A stretch of DNA of 64,000 nucleotides from Lachnospiraceae bacterium (GTDB lineage Bacteria > Bacillota > Clostridia > Lachnospirales > Lachnospiraceae): the NCBI GenBank assembly GCA_017469405.1, contig JAFUGL010000014.1, positions 1 to 64,000 of the forward strand, in the 5' to 3' direction. A program made the translations under genes and the position numbers. Below are positions 1-7,558 of this stretch, piece by piece. The notes below the pieces were generated by a model, which saw only the letters and a list, made by a program, of their open reading frames with translations, was not told the origin of the DNA and ran no database searches. The stretch's first letter is position 1; the number at the start of each line of letters is the position of its first letter.

Positions 1-43
1 CATAAAAACCCGGATGCCATTTGATGTTTCCAATGTTATCCAT
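1..43 (-). CDS. N-terminal fragment of a minus-strand gene, possibly Rpn/PD-(D/E)XK-like
   Basis: Only the first 14 codons lie in the window, reading leftwards off the edge. The peptide starts MDNIGNIKWHPGFY. An AAAGGAGAG ribosome binding site sits 7 bases before the ATG, which supports a real start. The KWHPGFY opening resembles the start of a family of Lachnospiraceae proteins related to Rpn/PD-(D/E)XK nuclease-like transposase relatives. That match is from memory and rests on very few residues, so the function is tentative. Confidence 0.45.
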   Translation of the reverse strand, partial: MDNIGNIKWHPGFY

Positions 44-191
44 ATAACCACTCTCCTTTATCTATACTCAATTTTCATATGAAAATAAAAAGCAAGAATT
101 ATATGAATTTATTACCCGGGTTTTCTTTAAAAATCACAGAATATCTACTTGCTTATGTAGATGTTATCATAATAAAAAAAATATACCAGTC

Positions 192-278
192 AAAAATTTT
201 AACCTTTGGGGTTGAAATTTTTATTGGCTTATAAAAAGATGTTTTTTTATGTGCAAAATGAGAAATTGATGTTATAAT
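192..278 (+). promoter_or_regulatory. hairpin and probable -10 box upstream of the lipoprotein gene
   Basis: The 275-base gap before the lipoprotein gene holds a 13-bp hairpin (arms 192-204 and 210-222, 5-base loop). A perfect TATAAT follows at 273-278, about 40 bases before the start codon. No convincing -35 box lies 16-18 bases upstream, so this is a -10 element with a possibly activator-dependent promoter. The hairpin may end leftward transcription or be an operator; nothing decides between these. Confidence 0.3.
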
Positions 279-318
279 AAGCGTTGTTTAGATTTAACAG
301 TAAAGGAGATAATACATT

Positions 319-1209
319 ATGAGGAAATCCAGACATTTTACTATCGCCGGAGTAAGGATGGTGGTAAGTCTAATATTGGTTTGCATGTTGACTTTTGGCT
401 TATCAGGTTGCGGCAACAAGACAGAAAAAAAGGATGATAGGATTACGACAGAAGATTCCGCAGAGCAGGATGAAGTGAAGATTGATGTCGATGAACCCGA
501 TCAGCCAATAGCTGATGGCGTAAATTTAAACGAGAACGAGGAGACTACCAGTGATTCGGATGTTCCGGACGTTGCGGATGCTATGGACGAAACAGAGACA
601 ATGACGGAGGCCGACACTACAAGTAGTGCTCCTGGTACGACTGGTGCGTATAGCTATACTATCTATGACGGCATAGAGATTAATATGGATGTTAATATCG
701 ATGACTATATGTTTACTGGTATAGCTAACGGCGCTCAGTGCTTCGATTTGGGGGCGCTTGCTCAGGATTATGGATGGGTCTATACGAGAGAAGAAACTGG
801 AGATTACTCGTATCGCTATGACTATGGCGATATGGCGATCGTCTTCGCTTTTTATTGCGATCGTGACACGGACGCTGACAAAATATCTGGTTTCTATGAC
901 GATTATCAGATGACAATCATTGAATATACGTTTGCACAGCAAAGCGACAACGATGATTTGTATTACAGTTCCTTCGATCATTCAAATCAGTCTCTTGTCT
1001 TAGACCTTATGGATCACGGATCAATCTGCGAATACGAAATATATCCAAGCGTTAAGATATGTGGTTCAAGGTCCGACATTATCATTATTGCGTATCTCAT
1101 CTCGTCCGCAAAGACGAATCCCGGGGTAAATCCATTTTCATTAGTTGATTTCATGAACTATTCCAGCGGTCGAGGGAACACAGGTATAGAAACATACTAT
1201 CTTCCATAA
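319..1209 (+). CDS. lipoprotein of unknown function
   Basis: A 296-residue protein with a basic N-terminus, a hydrophobic stretch at about residues 14-30 and a lipobox (LSGC) with the lipidated Cys near residue 31, so it should be anchored to the outer face of the membrane. Residues 35-110 are an acidic Asp/Glu/Thr-rich linker typical of cell-wall-spanning lipoproteins. The C-terminal 180 residues look folded and are rich in Tyr and Asp; I do not recognise a family. The start is set by AAAGGAGA 10 bases upstream. The gene stands alone between a -10 box and a hairpin terminator, so it is monocistronic. Its codon use looks somewhat less AT-rich than the neighbours, which may indicate recent acquisition but is only a visual impression. 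Confidence 0.75.
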   Translation: MRKSRHFTIAGVRMVVSLILVCMLTFGLSGCGNKTEKKDDRITTEDSAEQDEVKIDVDEPDQPIADGVNLNENEETTSDSDVPDVADAMDETETMTEADTTSSAPGTTGAYSYTIYDGIEINMDVNIDDYMFTGIANGAQCFDLGALAQDYGWVYTREETGDYSYRYDYGDMAIVFAFYCDRDTDADKISGFYDDYQMTIIEYTFAQQSDNDDLYYSSFDHSNQSLVLDLMDHGSICEYEIYPSVKICGSRSDIIIIAYLISSAKTNPGVNPFSLVDFMNYSSGRGNTGIETYYLP

Positions 1210-1214
1210 ACAAG

Positions 1215-1244
1215 AAGGGTCACAACCAATAATGTGGCCCTTTT
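1215..1244 (+). terminator. Rho-independent terminator of the lipoprotein gene
   Basis: A 10-bp stem (arms 1215-1224 and 1233-1242, one G-U pair) with an 8-base loop, running into TTTT. It starts 6 bases after the lipoprotein stop codon. Confidence 0.75.
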
Positions 1245-1315
1245 AACTATATAGGACACTATAATAAAATGCATTTTGGCTACTCTGCTTGACAAAAAAT
1301 AACGATTTAGGGTGC

Positions 1316-1345
1316 AAGGACTTCTGAAGAGGGAGTCCTTTTTTG
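1316..1345 (+). terminator. second terminator-like hairpin with no gene directly upstream
   Basis: A 9-bp stem (arms 1316-1324 and 1332-1340) with loop TGAAGAG, followed by a run of T. It lies 70 bases after the lipoprotein terminator with no open reading frame between them. It may be a backup terminator or the end of a very short RNA. Confidence 0.5.
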
Positions 1346-1372
1346 ATGCCCATAAATACTGACTTTTTAAGG

Positions 1373-1406
1373 CGATGTACCCTTTTTACCCTAAAAGGGT
1401 GCATCG
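1373..1406. repeat. 14-bp perfect stem-loop between convergent transcripts
   Basis: Arms 1373-1386 and 1393-1406 pair over 14 positions (one G-U) around a 6-base loop. TTAA/TTAA flanks extend the symmetry. It lies 59 bases beyond the mgtE stop codon on the minus strand, so it may end mgtE transcription, but there is no T-run on either side and it is not a classical terminator. Confidence 0.45.
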
Positions 1407-1464
1407 TTAAATTGTATTTGAGTTAGATAGGTTTCGGAAATAATGATCAATGGTTAGTGTAACA

Positions 1465-2928
1465 CTATCCTTTAAGATGCAATACATTAAGAAGTAATAT
1501 CCAGCTCATGCCGTAATAGGTGACAACCGCTACAAGGTCGTTTATGGTTGTGATGAGCGGTCCGGATGCAACCGCCGGGTCAACCTTAATCTTTTTAAAG
1601 AAGAGTGGTATAAGTGTTCCGACAGCGCTGGAGATAAGCATCGCAAGCACAAGTGATATACCTATACATCCTGAAACCGCATATGCAAAAAGTGCGGTTT
1701 TATGTTTTGCAAGCATTATATAAAGTCCGACAAATACAAAGGATATTGCACCGAGCAAGAGTCCGTTGCATAGTCCGACACGCATCTCCTTTATGACGAG
1801 ATGCCCTTTTTGTTTAAAGGTGAGATTTTCATCCATCAAAACTCTGATGGTAACCGCAAGTGACTGGGTACCGACATTACCTGCCATATCAAGGATGAGT
1901 GATTGGAAGGCCATTATTAGAGTAAGCTCTCTAACAATCTTATCAAACATGCCAACCACACTTGAAACTATCATTCCAAGTCCGAGGAGAATCAAAAGCC
2001 AAGGCAGACGTTTTTTCATACTTTGACCGAGAGGCTCCTGTAAATCCTCTTCTGCGGTAAGACCTGCGAGACGTGCGTAATCCTCACCCATCTCATCATC
2101 GACAACTTCGATTATGCTCTGTGCGGTTATAACACCTAGAAGCTTATTCATATTATCAAGTACAGGTATAATGCTTTCGGAATAATCCTTCAGCTTTTCG
2201 ATACAATCATCTATGGTCTCGCTCGCGTATACGTATGGGAAAGAGGTAACTATCAAATCATCAAGCGGAACAGTGTTTCTTGCGATAATTAAATCCTTCA
2301 AATCAATAGCACCATAGAATTCATCGTATTCATCAACTACAAAAATAGTAGAAATGTTATCATTTTCTTCCGCCTGTCTCACCAGCTCATTCATAGCCTG
2401 TTTAACGGTAAGATTTTCTCTTATAATTATACAGTTGGTAGTCATACGGCTACCGATTTCATCCTCATCAAAGGAGGCGATAAGTCGTATCTCCTTTTGA
2501 ACCTCCGGATTGATTGCTTCGATTATAAGTGAACGCTTTTCCTTTTCTATCTGATGCAGAACATTTGCTGCTGTATCCGTTTCAAGTTCGGATACAACGG
2601 CAGCAGCCTTCCTTATATCCATTTCATTCAGATAAGTTCCTACATCCTCTTCGTCCAGATACTCAAATATCTCTGCAAGCATATCAGCATTACAAACCCT
2701 GAAAAGCTTTTTGATTTCCTGAGTATTGAGCGCACTGATAACCTGAGCAATATCATTTGCATGATAATCCTCTAACTTGTTAAGTATGTTTTTTGGGGAA
2801 TTATTGCTTCGTATGATGCCAAGAATTTCGGACTCATAATCAGGCTTTTTCTGCGCAGCTTCATTCTCGGCAGCCTCATTTTGAGTCTCTGCATCATCAG
2901 ATACATTGTTTAATACTTCATCTTCCAT
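1465..2928 (-). CDS. mgtE: magnesium transporter MgtE
   Basis: A 487-residue channel-type Mg2+ transporter. The order of domains is typical: an acidic, Asn-rich N-terminus (1-30), the MgtE N-domain of helical repeats (about 35-145), a pair of CBS domains (about 150-280) that sense cytosolic Mg2+, then five membrane helices (about 305-487). The helix around residues 340-360 carries the conserved NVGTQS motif that helps form the pore. Length is close to the family norm (about 450). It runs opposite to its neighbours. The start has GGAGGG upstream. A leader of about 250 bases precedes it, as expected for a Mg2+-regulated gene. Confidence 0.95.
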   Translation of the reverse strand: MEDEVLNNVSDDAETQNEAAENEAAQKKPDYESEILGIIRSNNSPKNILNKLEDYHANDIAQVISALNTQEIKKLFRVCNADMLAEIFEYLDEEDVGTYLNEMDIRKAAAVVSELETDTAANVLHQIEKEKRSLIIEAINPEVQKEIRLIASFDEDEIGSRMTTNCIIIRENLTVKQAMNELVRQAEENDNISTIFVVDEYDEFYGAIDLKDLIIARNTVPLDDLIVTSFPYVYASETIDDCIEKLKDYSESIIPVLDNMNKLLGVITAQSIIEVVDDEMGEDYARLAGLTAEEDLQEPLGQSMKKRLPWLLILLGLGMIVSSVVGMFDKIVRELTLIMAFQSLILDMAGNVGTQSLAVTIRVLMDENLTFKQKGHLVIKEMRVGLCNGLLLGAISFVFVGLYIMLAKHKTALFAYAVSGCIGISLVLAMLISSAVGTLIPLFFKKIKVDPAVASGPLITTINDLVAVVTYYGMSWILLLNVLHLKG

Positions 2929-3182
2929 TTATTTACCCTCCGTTTCATTCGTTGAAGCTTTAATAATTCAACGCTGACGTAAGGGACAAAAGGACAAAAT
3001 AATACCTATGTATGAGCGGGTCACACACAGGCAGATAAAATTACATATACAAAGTAAATAAAGTGACAGAATCCAAACAAGGCTTACACTTTATTAATCT
3101 GTATATTAAAAATCGCCCGTTTGACCCATGACTGTCGCCGTTTGCCACTTTATCCACCTACCTTTTTCAATGTATTTAAACC
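2929..3182 (-). promoter_or_regulatory. long structured mgtE 5' leader, candidate riboregulator
   Basis: Transcription from the promoter at 3189-3217 would make an untranslated leader of about 250 bases. Read on the minus strand, a 9-base segment at 3057-3065 can pair with 3087-3095 (9 of 9) or with 3146-3154 (9 of 9 allowing one G-U), so two hairpins exclude each other. The sequence also carries two near copies of CAAACGG(G)CGA and a further stem close to the start codon. mgtE genes in Firmicutes are often controlled by the M-box Mg2+ riboswitch. Short resemblances to it are present, but the spacing does not fit, so I do not name a family. Confidence 0.45.
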
Positions 3183-3188
3183 ATAGCT

Positions 3189-3217
3189 ATTATTACATTT
3201 TAAATAGAAAAAGTCAA
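3189..3217 (-). promoter_or_regulatory. sigma-A type promoter of mgtE
   Basis: On the minus strand, TTGACT (3212-3217), a 17-base spacer and AATAAT (3189-3194). Each box matches 5 of 6 consensus positions. It places the transcript start near 3182. Confidence 0.6.
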
Positions 3218-3246
3218 CAAAAAATATAGCAATTAAGCCATGTTTT

Positions 3247-3429
3247 AAGTTTTTAAAAGGGATATTTCTCATTGACAAAAATAATTTTATTAAAATGATA
3301 GATTCATACAAGTGCTAAGCATAGCGTTAAGTGACAACGTGCTATGCGTGTACTTTGTATGAAGCTATCATTTATAAAATAAGTAAAAATATTGTCAATG
3401 AGAAATATCCCAAAAATTTTTTAAAACTT
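3247..3429. repeat. 183-bp palindromic element (MITE-like or regulatory)
   Basis: Long imperfect inverted repeat. A 20-of-20 match is seen between 3259-3278 and the reverse complement of 3392-3411. Symmetry continues inwards through ATGATAG/CTATCAT and TTCATACAA/TTGTATGAA to a GCATAGC/GCTATGC core near 3318-3347. It continues outwards to AAGTTTT/AAAACTT at 3247 and 3423-3429. It contains no reading frame. It fills the gap between divergent mgtE and the VTC gene. The form suits a non-autonomous transposable element; no target-site duplication was identified. Confidence 0.65.
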
Positions 3430-3445
3430 TTTTTGAAACTTAAGG

Positions 3446-3468
3446 TTCGCATAAGGTTCACATATTAT
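3446..3468 (+). promoter_or_regulatory. Pho-box-like direct repeat and -10 box of the polyphosphate cluster
   Basis: TTCGCA (3446-3451) and TTCACA (3457-3462) are spaced 11 bases start to start inside an AAGGTTC(G/A)CAT tandem repeat. PhoP boxes in Firmicutes are TT(A/C/T)A(C/T)A hexamers with 5-base gaps. TATTAT at 3463-3468 can serve as -10, with the repeats in place of a -35 box. This would link the polyphosphate polymerase downstream to phosphate status. Only two repeats are seen, so the call is tentative. Confidence 0.45.
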
Positions 3469-3535
3469 CATAAACACAAGTTAAGGGAAAAACCTTGAAA
3501 AAAATGTTTGAAAACCGGATGAGGAGTGATGAGCT

Positions 3536-4300
3536 ATGAATAATGAAATTTTTAAAAGATATGAAATTAAATATCTGGTAACAAGGGAACAGAGAGAGTT
3601 AATCGAAAAGGTATTTAGAGAAAAAATGGTACCGGATGCTTACGGTGAGAGCACCATCTGCAATATATATTATGATACACCTGATATGAGACTTATAAGA
3701 AATTCTTTGGACGGACCTGCATATAAGGAAAAATTAAGAGTGAGAAGCTACGGACAGATAAAGCCGGGCGAAGACGTATTTGTAGAGCTGAAGAAAAAAT
3801 ATGACGGTGTTGTTTATAAGAGAAGAGTTACAATGCAGGAAAATAAAGCAAGAATTTATCTTGATAAAAATTCCAAGATAGATAATCCGGTAAAGGGTGA
3901 CAGCTTCCTTGAAAGACAGATAGTAAAGGAGCTTGATTATTTTAAAAGCTTTTACAAGAATTTAAAACCTGCGGTTTATCTTTGCTACGACAGAACGGCT
4001 TACTTCTCAAATGAAGACGCAAGCTTCAGAGTAACCTTTGATAAAAATATAAGATGGAGAACAGAGGATATGAAGCTTACATCAAAGCCGGGCGGAAGAG
4101 ATATATTGGAAGACGGAATGTCACTTATGGAGATTAAGGCAGCAAATGCAATTCCTAAATGGATGGTGGATATACTTAGCAGTGAAAAGATAAGAAAGAC
4201 ATCATTTTCAAAATATGGAAGAGCGTATATGCAGATGCTTGAGGATAGAAATAATAACAATGTAATCAGATATGATTTTACAGATAGAAAGGTGGGCTAA
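3536..4300 (+). CDS. VTC-domain polyphosphate polymerase
   Basis: A 254-residue single-domain protein of the VTC family (CYTH/triphosphate-tunnel fold). Recognisable features are the N-terminal FKRYEIKYLV strand, the IYYDTPD motif, the LRVRSYG strand and the ELKKKYDGVVYKRR strand. These line a basic tunnel, and MEIKAANAIPKWM near residue 200 carries a conserved acidic residue. The eukaryotic homologue Vtc4 makes inorganic polyphosphate from ATP; bacterial stand-alone VTC proteins are presumed to do the same. It is 2 bases from the DUF4956 gene, so the two are co-transcribed. The GAGGAGTG ribosome binding site supports the start. Confidence 0.85.
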   Translation: MNNEIFKRYEIKYLVTREQRELIEKVFREKMVPDAYGESTICNIYYDTPDMRLIRNSLDGPAYKEKLRVRSYGQIKPGEDVFVELKKKYDGVVYKRRVTMQENKARIYLDKNSKIDNPVKGDSFLERQIVKELDYFKSFYKNLKPAVYLCYDRTAYFSNEDASFRVTFDKNIRWRTEDMKLTSKPGGRDILEDGMSLMEIKAANAIPKWMVDILSSEKIRKTSFSKYGRAYMQMLEDRNNNNVIRYDFTDRKVG

Positions 4301-4302
4301 TT

Positions 4303-4992
4303 ATGGAAAATTTATTTGAAAGTATGAACACATTAAATCAGACAGATATAACTTTAGGAGATTTTGTTATAACGATAATCGCGGCACTTATACTCGGAGC
4401 GGTGCTTGCTCTTACTTATAAGTATAAGTCCAATCCGACAAAGAGCTTTGTTGGAACACTTGCCATACTTCCGGCAGTAGTAAGCGTGGTGATTCTTATG
4501 GTAAGCGGAAGCCTTGGCGCAGGAGTAGCGGTAGCCGGAACATTTTCACTTGTAAGATTTCGTTCGGCACCCGGAACAGCAAAGGAAATCGGAGCAATCT
4601 TTATGGCGATGGCAGTCGGTCTTGCCTGTGGAATGGGATTTATGGGAGCCGCAGTTGTATTTACGGTAATAATGTGTGTGGTAGTTTTGGTATATGAAAC
4701 TGTAGGTTTTGGAAAAAGCAATATGTCAGTTTTAAATAAGACCATAAATATTACGGTTCCGGAAGATCTTGATTATAGCGAAATATTTGATGAGGTTTGG
4801 GAAAAATATGTAAGTAAGGTTGAAATGACAAAGATAAAAACCACCAATCTCGGAAGCTTAAATAAGTTGACCTACAATATAACTCTTAAAGAAAAGAATA
4901 CGGAAAAGCAGCTTATCGATGATATAAGATGCAGAAACGGTAACCTTGAGATTAGCATGTCGGCTCAGGTAACAGAGCAAATGGAACTTTAA
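4303..4992 (+). CDS. DUF4956 membrane protein
   Basis: A 229-residue protein with four hydrophobic segments (roughly residues 20-40, 50-72, 75-95 and 100-125) and a soluble C-terminal domain of about 90 residues. The VRFRSAPGTAKEIGAIF loop between helices is the family signature. DUF4956 genes commonly sit beside VTC polyphosphate polymerase genes, as here, 2 bases apart. A role as the membrane partner of the polymerase (channel or anchor) is plausible but inferred. The ribosome binding site lies within the end of the upstream gene. Confidence 0.75.
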   Translation: MENLFESMNTLNQTDITLGDFVITIIAALILGAVLALTYKYKSNPTKSFVGTLAILPAVVSVVILMVSGSLGAGVAVAGTFSLVRFRSAPGTAKEIGAIFMAMAVGLACGMGFMGAAVVFTVIMCVVVLVYETVGFGKSNMSVLNKTINITVPEDLDYSEIFDEVWEKYVSKVEMTKIKTTNLGSLNKLTYNITLKEKNTEKQLIDDIRCRNGNLEISMSAQVTEQMEL

Positions 4993-5085
4993 CAATAAAT
5001 TTTATTTGGATAAACGAATATATAGAACCAAAAAAATGTATAGCAGATCAGGCGGATATTTGATTAGGAAAATGAGGTGATTGTT

Positions 5086-7248
5086 ATGAGAAAGAGATTT
5101 TTAGCAATTAGTATGACAACTATTATGATACTTTGTATGGCAGGCTGCGGCAAGAAAAGTGAAACCGGCGATGCCGGTACTACAGTCAGTCAGGTAGCTA
5201 CAGAAAGCGACACAACAGCTGATGTAAAGGTAGTCAGTGAGGATGACATGTTTTCAGACAGAGATTATGATATAAGCTATGATGATGCGGAAGATATAAG
5301 TCTGGCAGACGGAGCTTCAAGCTCGGATGCTTCGGGTGTGGAGATAGATGGGGATACAATCACTATTACCAAGGCAGGCAGCTACAAGCTTTCAGGAAGC
5401 TTGAGTGATGGTCAGATTATCGTAGATGTGGCGGATGACGAAAAGGTTCAGCTTGTACTTGATGGAGTTGATATAACCAATGATGACAGTGCTGTCATAT
5501 ATGTAAAAAATGCGGATAAGGTTTTTATTACAACTACAGATAGTGACAACAGCTTAAGCGTTACCGGTGAATTTGAAGAGACAGAGGATGGCGTGGATGC
5601 TGTAATATATGCAAAGGATGATATAACCTTAAATGGTGCGGGAACATTAAATATTACTTGCGAGACCTCTCATGGTATAGTTGGTAAGGATGATGTAAAG
5701 ATTACAAGCGGTACCTATAATATAGAGGCTGCAAAGAAGGGAATAGATGCCAATGACAGTGTAAGGGTTGCAGACGGAGAAATCAACATAACGAGCGGTA
5801 CTGACGGTATACATGTGGAAAATACCGATGACGAGACACTTGGATACTTCTATGCAATCGGTGGTACATTTAATATAGAGGCAGGCTATGATGGTATAGA
5901 TGCATCCGGTGAAGCATTGATTTATGACGGAGAGTACAATATCGTATCCGGAGGCGGATATGAAAATGGTGCCTTCCATTCTGAAGATATGATGGGTGGA
6001 GGCTTCGGTGGACAAAACATGGGACAGCGTCAGGATTTTGAAAATGGCGGAAACTTTGATGGTCAGATGCCGGAAGATATGGAAAACGGAGATTTCGGTG
6101 GCGGAAGAGGAAGACGCGGAGAAAACGGTATGGATGGACAGCAGGGCTTCGGCGGAGGTCCGGGTGGAAAGATGCAGAATGGACAGATGCCGGATGGCTC
6201 TAACATGGGTGAGATGACACCTCCTGATATGGCAGATGGTGAATTCCCTTCTGATATGACCCCTCCTGATATGGAAAACGGTGAATTACCGGAGGATATG
6301 ACTGCACCTGATATGCAGGCAGACGAAACAGGTGATTCAACCTTGGATGCACAAGATGAAACCGCAGATGAAAATGAAGAGGCTTCAGCTGATGAAGAAA
6401 ACGAGTATGATGCAGATGACTATCTTGAAAACTCTACTAAAGGTATAAAAGCTGATGGTGGAATATATATATTCGGAGGAAGCTTTGATATAGATTCAGC
6501 AGATGATACAATTCATTCGGATAATGTGGTAAATATCGAAAATGGCAGCCTTAATCTTGCCTCCGGTGATGATGGAATACATGCAGATGTAACACTTACC
6601 ATAAATGGGGGAAAGCTTGACATTACAAACAGCTATGAAGGTCTGGAGGCTCATACCATAGAGGTAAATGATGGTGAGATAAATCTTATAGCTTCCGATG
6701 ATGGCTTGAATGCAGGAGGCAGCACAGATGCATTACTCACAATAAATGGTGGAACACTCAACATATCAGCAGCAGGTGACTGCGTAGATTCAAACGGAAC
6801 ACTTGCGGTAAATGGTGGAGTAACCTATGTAAGCGGTCCAAACAACGGAGGAAACGGATCTATAGATTATGAGATGAACGGTTATATAACAGGTGGAACC
6901 TTCGTATCAGCAGGTGCAAGCGGAATGGCTATGAACTTCGGTTCCGAATCAACACAGTGCTCAATCCTCTATGAACTTTCAAGCAGTGCAGCAAGCGGAA
7001 CAACCATAACTCTTACAGACAGTGATGGAAATGAAATCGTAAGCTATACACCGGATAAGGCCTTCCAGTCCATAGTAATAAGTTCACCTGATATCGAAAG
7101 TGACGGCACATACACACTCACAGTTGGTACAGAAACCTACACCATAGAAATGTCCGGCACCATATACGGTCAGGGCACCGGCATGGGTGGCTTCGGAGGA
7201 GGCCAGGGCGGCATGGGCGGTCAAGGTGGCCAAGGCATGATGCCTTAA
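5086..7248 (+). CDS. carbohydrate-binding (DUF4353-like) beta-helical lipoprotein
   Basis: A 720-residue exported protein. The lipobox MAGC lies at about residues 17-20, so it is probably a lipoprotein. Two blocks of short glycine-turn repeats with the pattern ...DGIxxxxxxxINGGTLNI... (about 90-290 and 450-590) indicate right-handed beta-helix architecture of the DUF4353 carbohydrate-binding type. Between them (about 295-440) is a low-complexity Gly/Met/Asp/Pro-rich insert with repeats such as PPDMENGELPEDM, followed by an acidic stretch. The tail is Gly-rich. GAGGTGAT before the ATG at 5086 decides this start over an upstream in-frame GTG. It follows the VTC and DUF4956 genes after 93 bases; similar three-gene groups with CotH or DUF4353 proteins occur in Clostridia. 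Confidence 0.7.
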   Translation: MRKRFLAISMTTIMILCMAGCGKKSETGDAGTTVSQVATESDTTADVKVVSEDDMFSDRDYDISYDDAEDISLADGASSSDASGVEIDGDTITITKAGSYKLSGSLSDGQIIVDVADDEKVQLVLDGVDITNDDSAVIYVKNADKVFITTTDSDNSLSVTGEFEETEDGVDAVIYAKDDITLNGAGTLNITCETSHGIVGKDDVKITSGTYNIEAAKKGIDANDSVRVADGEINITSGTDGIHVENTDDETLGYFYAIGGTFNIEAGYDGIDASGEALIYDGEYNIVSGGGYENGAFHSEDMMGGGFGGQNMGQRQDFENGGNFDGQMPEDMENGDFGGGRGRRGENGMDGQQGFGGGPGGKMQNGQMPDGSNMGEMTPPDMADGEFPSDMTPPDMENGELPEDMTAPDMQADETGDSTLDAQDETADENEEASADEENEYDADDYLENSTKGIKADGGIYIFGGSFDIDSADDTIHSDNVVNIENGSLNLASGDDGIHADVTLTINGGKLDITNSYEGLEAHTIEVNDGEINLIASDDGLNAGGSTDALLTINGGTLNISAAGDCVDSNGTLAVNGGVTYVSGPNNGGNGSIDYEMNGYITGGTFVSAGASGMAMNFGSESTQCSILYELSSSAASGTTITLTDSDGNEIVSYTPDKAFQSIVISSPDIESDGTYTLTVGTETYTIEMSGTIYGQGTGMGGFGGGQGGMGGQGGQGMMP

Positions 7249-7272
7249 GGAGGATTCATTTTACGTTCTCTA

Positions 7273-7499
7273 TCCCACAGCATAAAATAGGAGTATAAGA
7301 CACACCCTATTAACTCGCTAACATTTGTGAAATCAGCGCACTCATATTTTTAAAATTTGCAAAAATCGATAAACTCACTTCGCTCAAACATATCGATTTT
7401 TTAAGCAAATTATTAAAAATATGAGTGCGCTGATTTTACACAAATAACGCTCACGTTAATTAGGATGTGTCTTATACTCCTTTATTTCATGCTGTGGGA
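7273..7499. repeat. 227-bp near-perfect palindrome
   Basis: Arms of about 100 bases run from TCCCACAGCAT (7273) to ATGCTGTGGGA (7499). The inner arms hold TCAGCGCACTCATATTTTTA and its complement (around 7333 and 7433), then AAAAATCGATA (7361-7371) against TATCGATTTTT (7391-7401), around a 19-base loop. Small indels interrupt it. It has no coding capacity and sits between two convergent genes. It is too long for an ordinary terminator. Its sequence differs from the palindrome at 3247-3429 although the architecture is the same. Confidence 0.75.
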
Positions 7500-7558
7500 A
7501 TATAATTCCTTGTTTGAATCCTCGTTAAAGAACATCTACTGCCAAAATCCCACTTACC

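Noticed and set aside
526..981. A 151-residue antisense frame within the lipoprotein gene
   Set aside because: It lies wholly inside the lipoprotein gene on the other strand, has no ribosome binding site and looks like a codon-bias shadow.
2929..3182. M-box (ykoK) magnesium riboswitch in the mgtE leader
   Set aside because: Short strings such as ATGGGTCAA and TTTTTAAT resemble the M-box, but they are only about 8 bases apart here instead of about 20, and the conserved 5' and 3' stems were not found. I keep it as an unnamed structured leader.
7273..7499. Bidirectional terminator for the converging genes
   Set aside because: The arms are about 100 bases and no T-run follows either end, so it is more than a terminator, though it may also block transcription.
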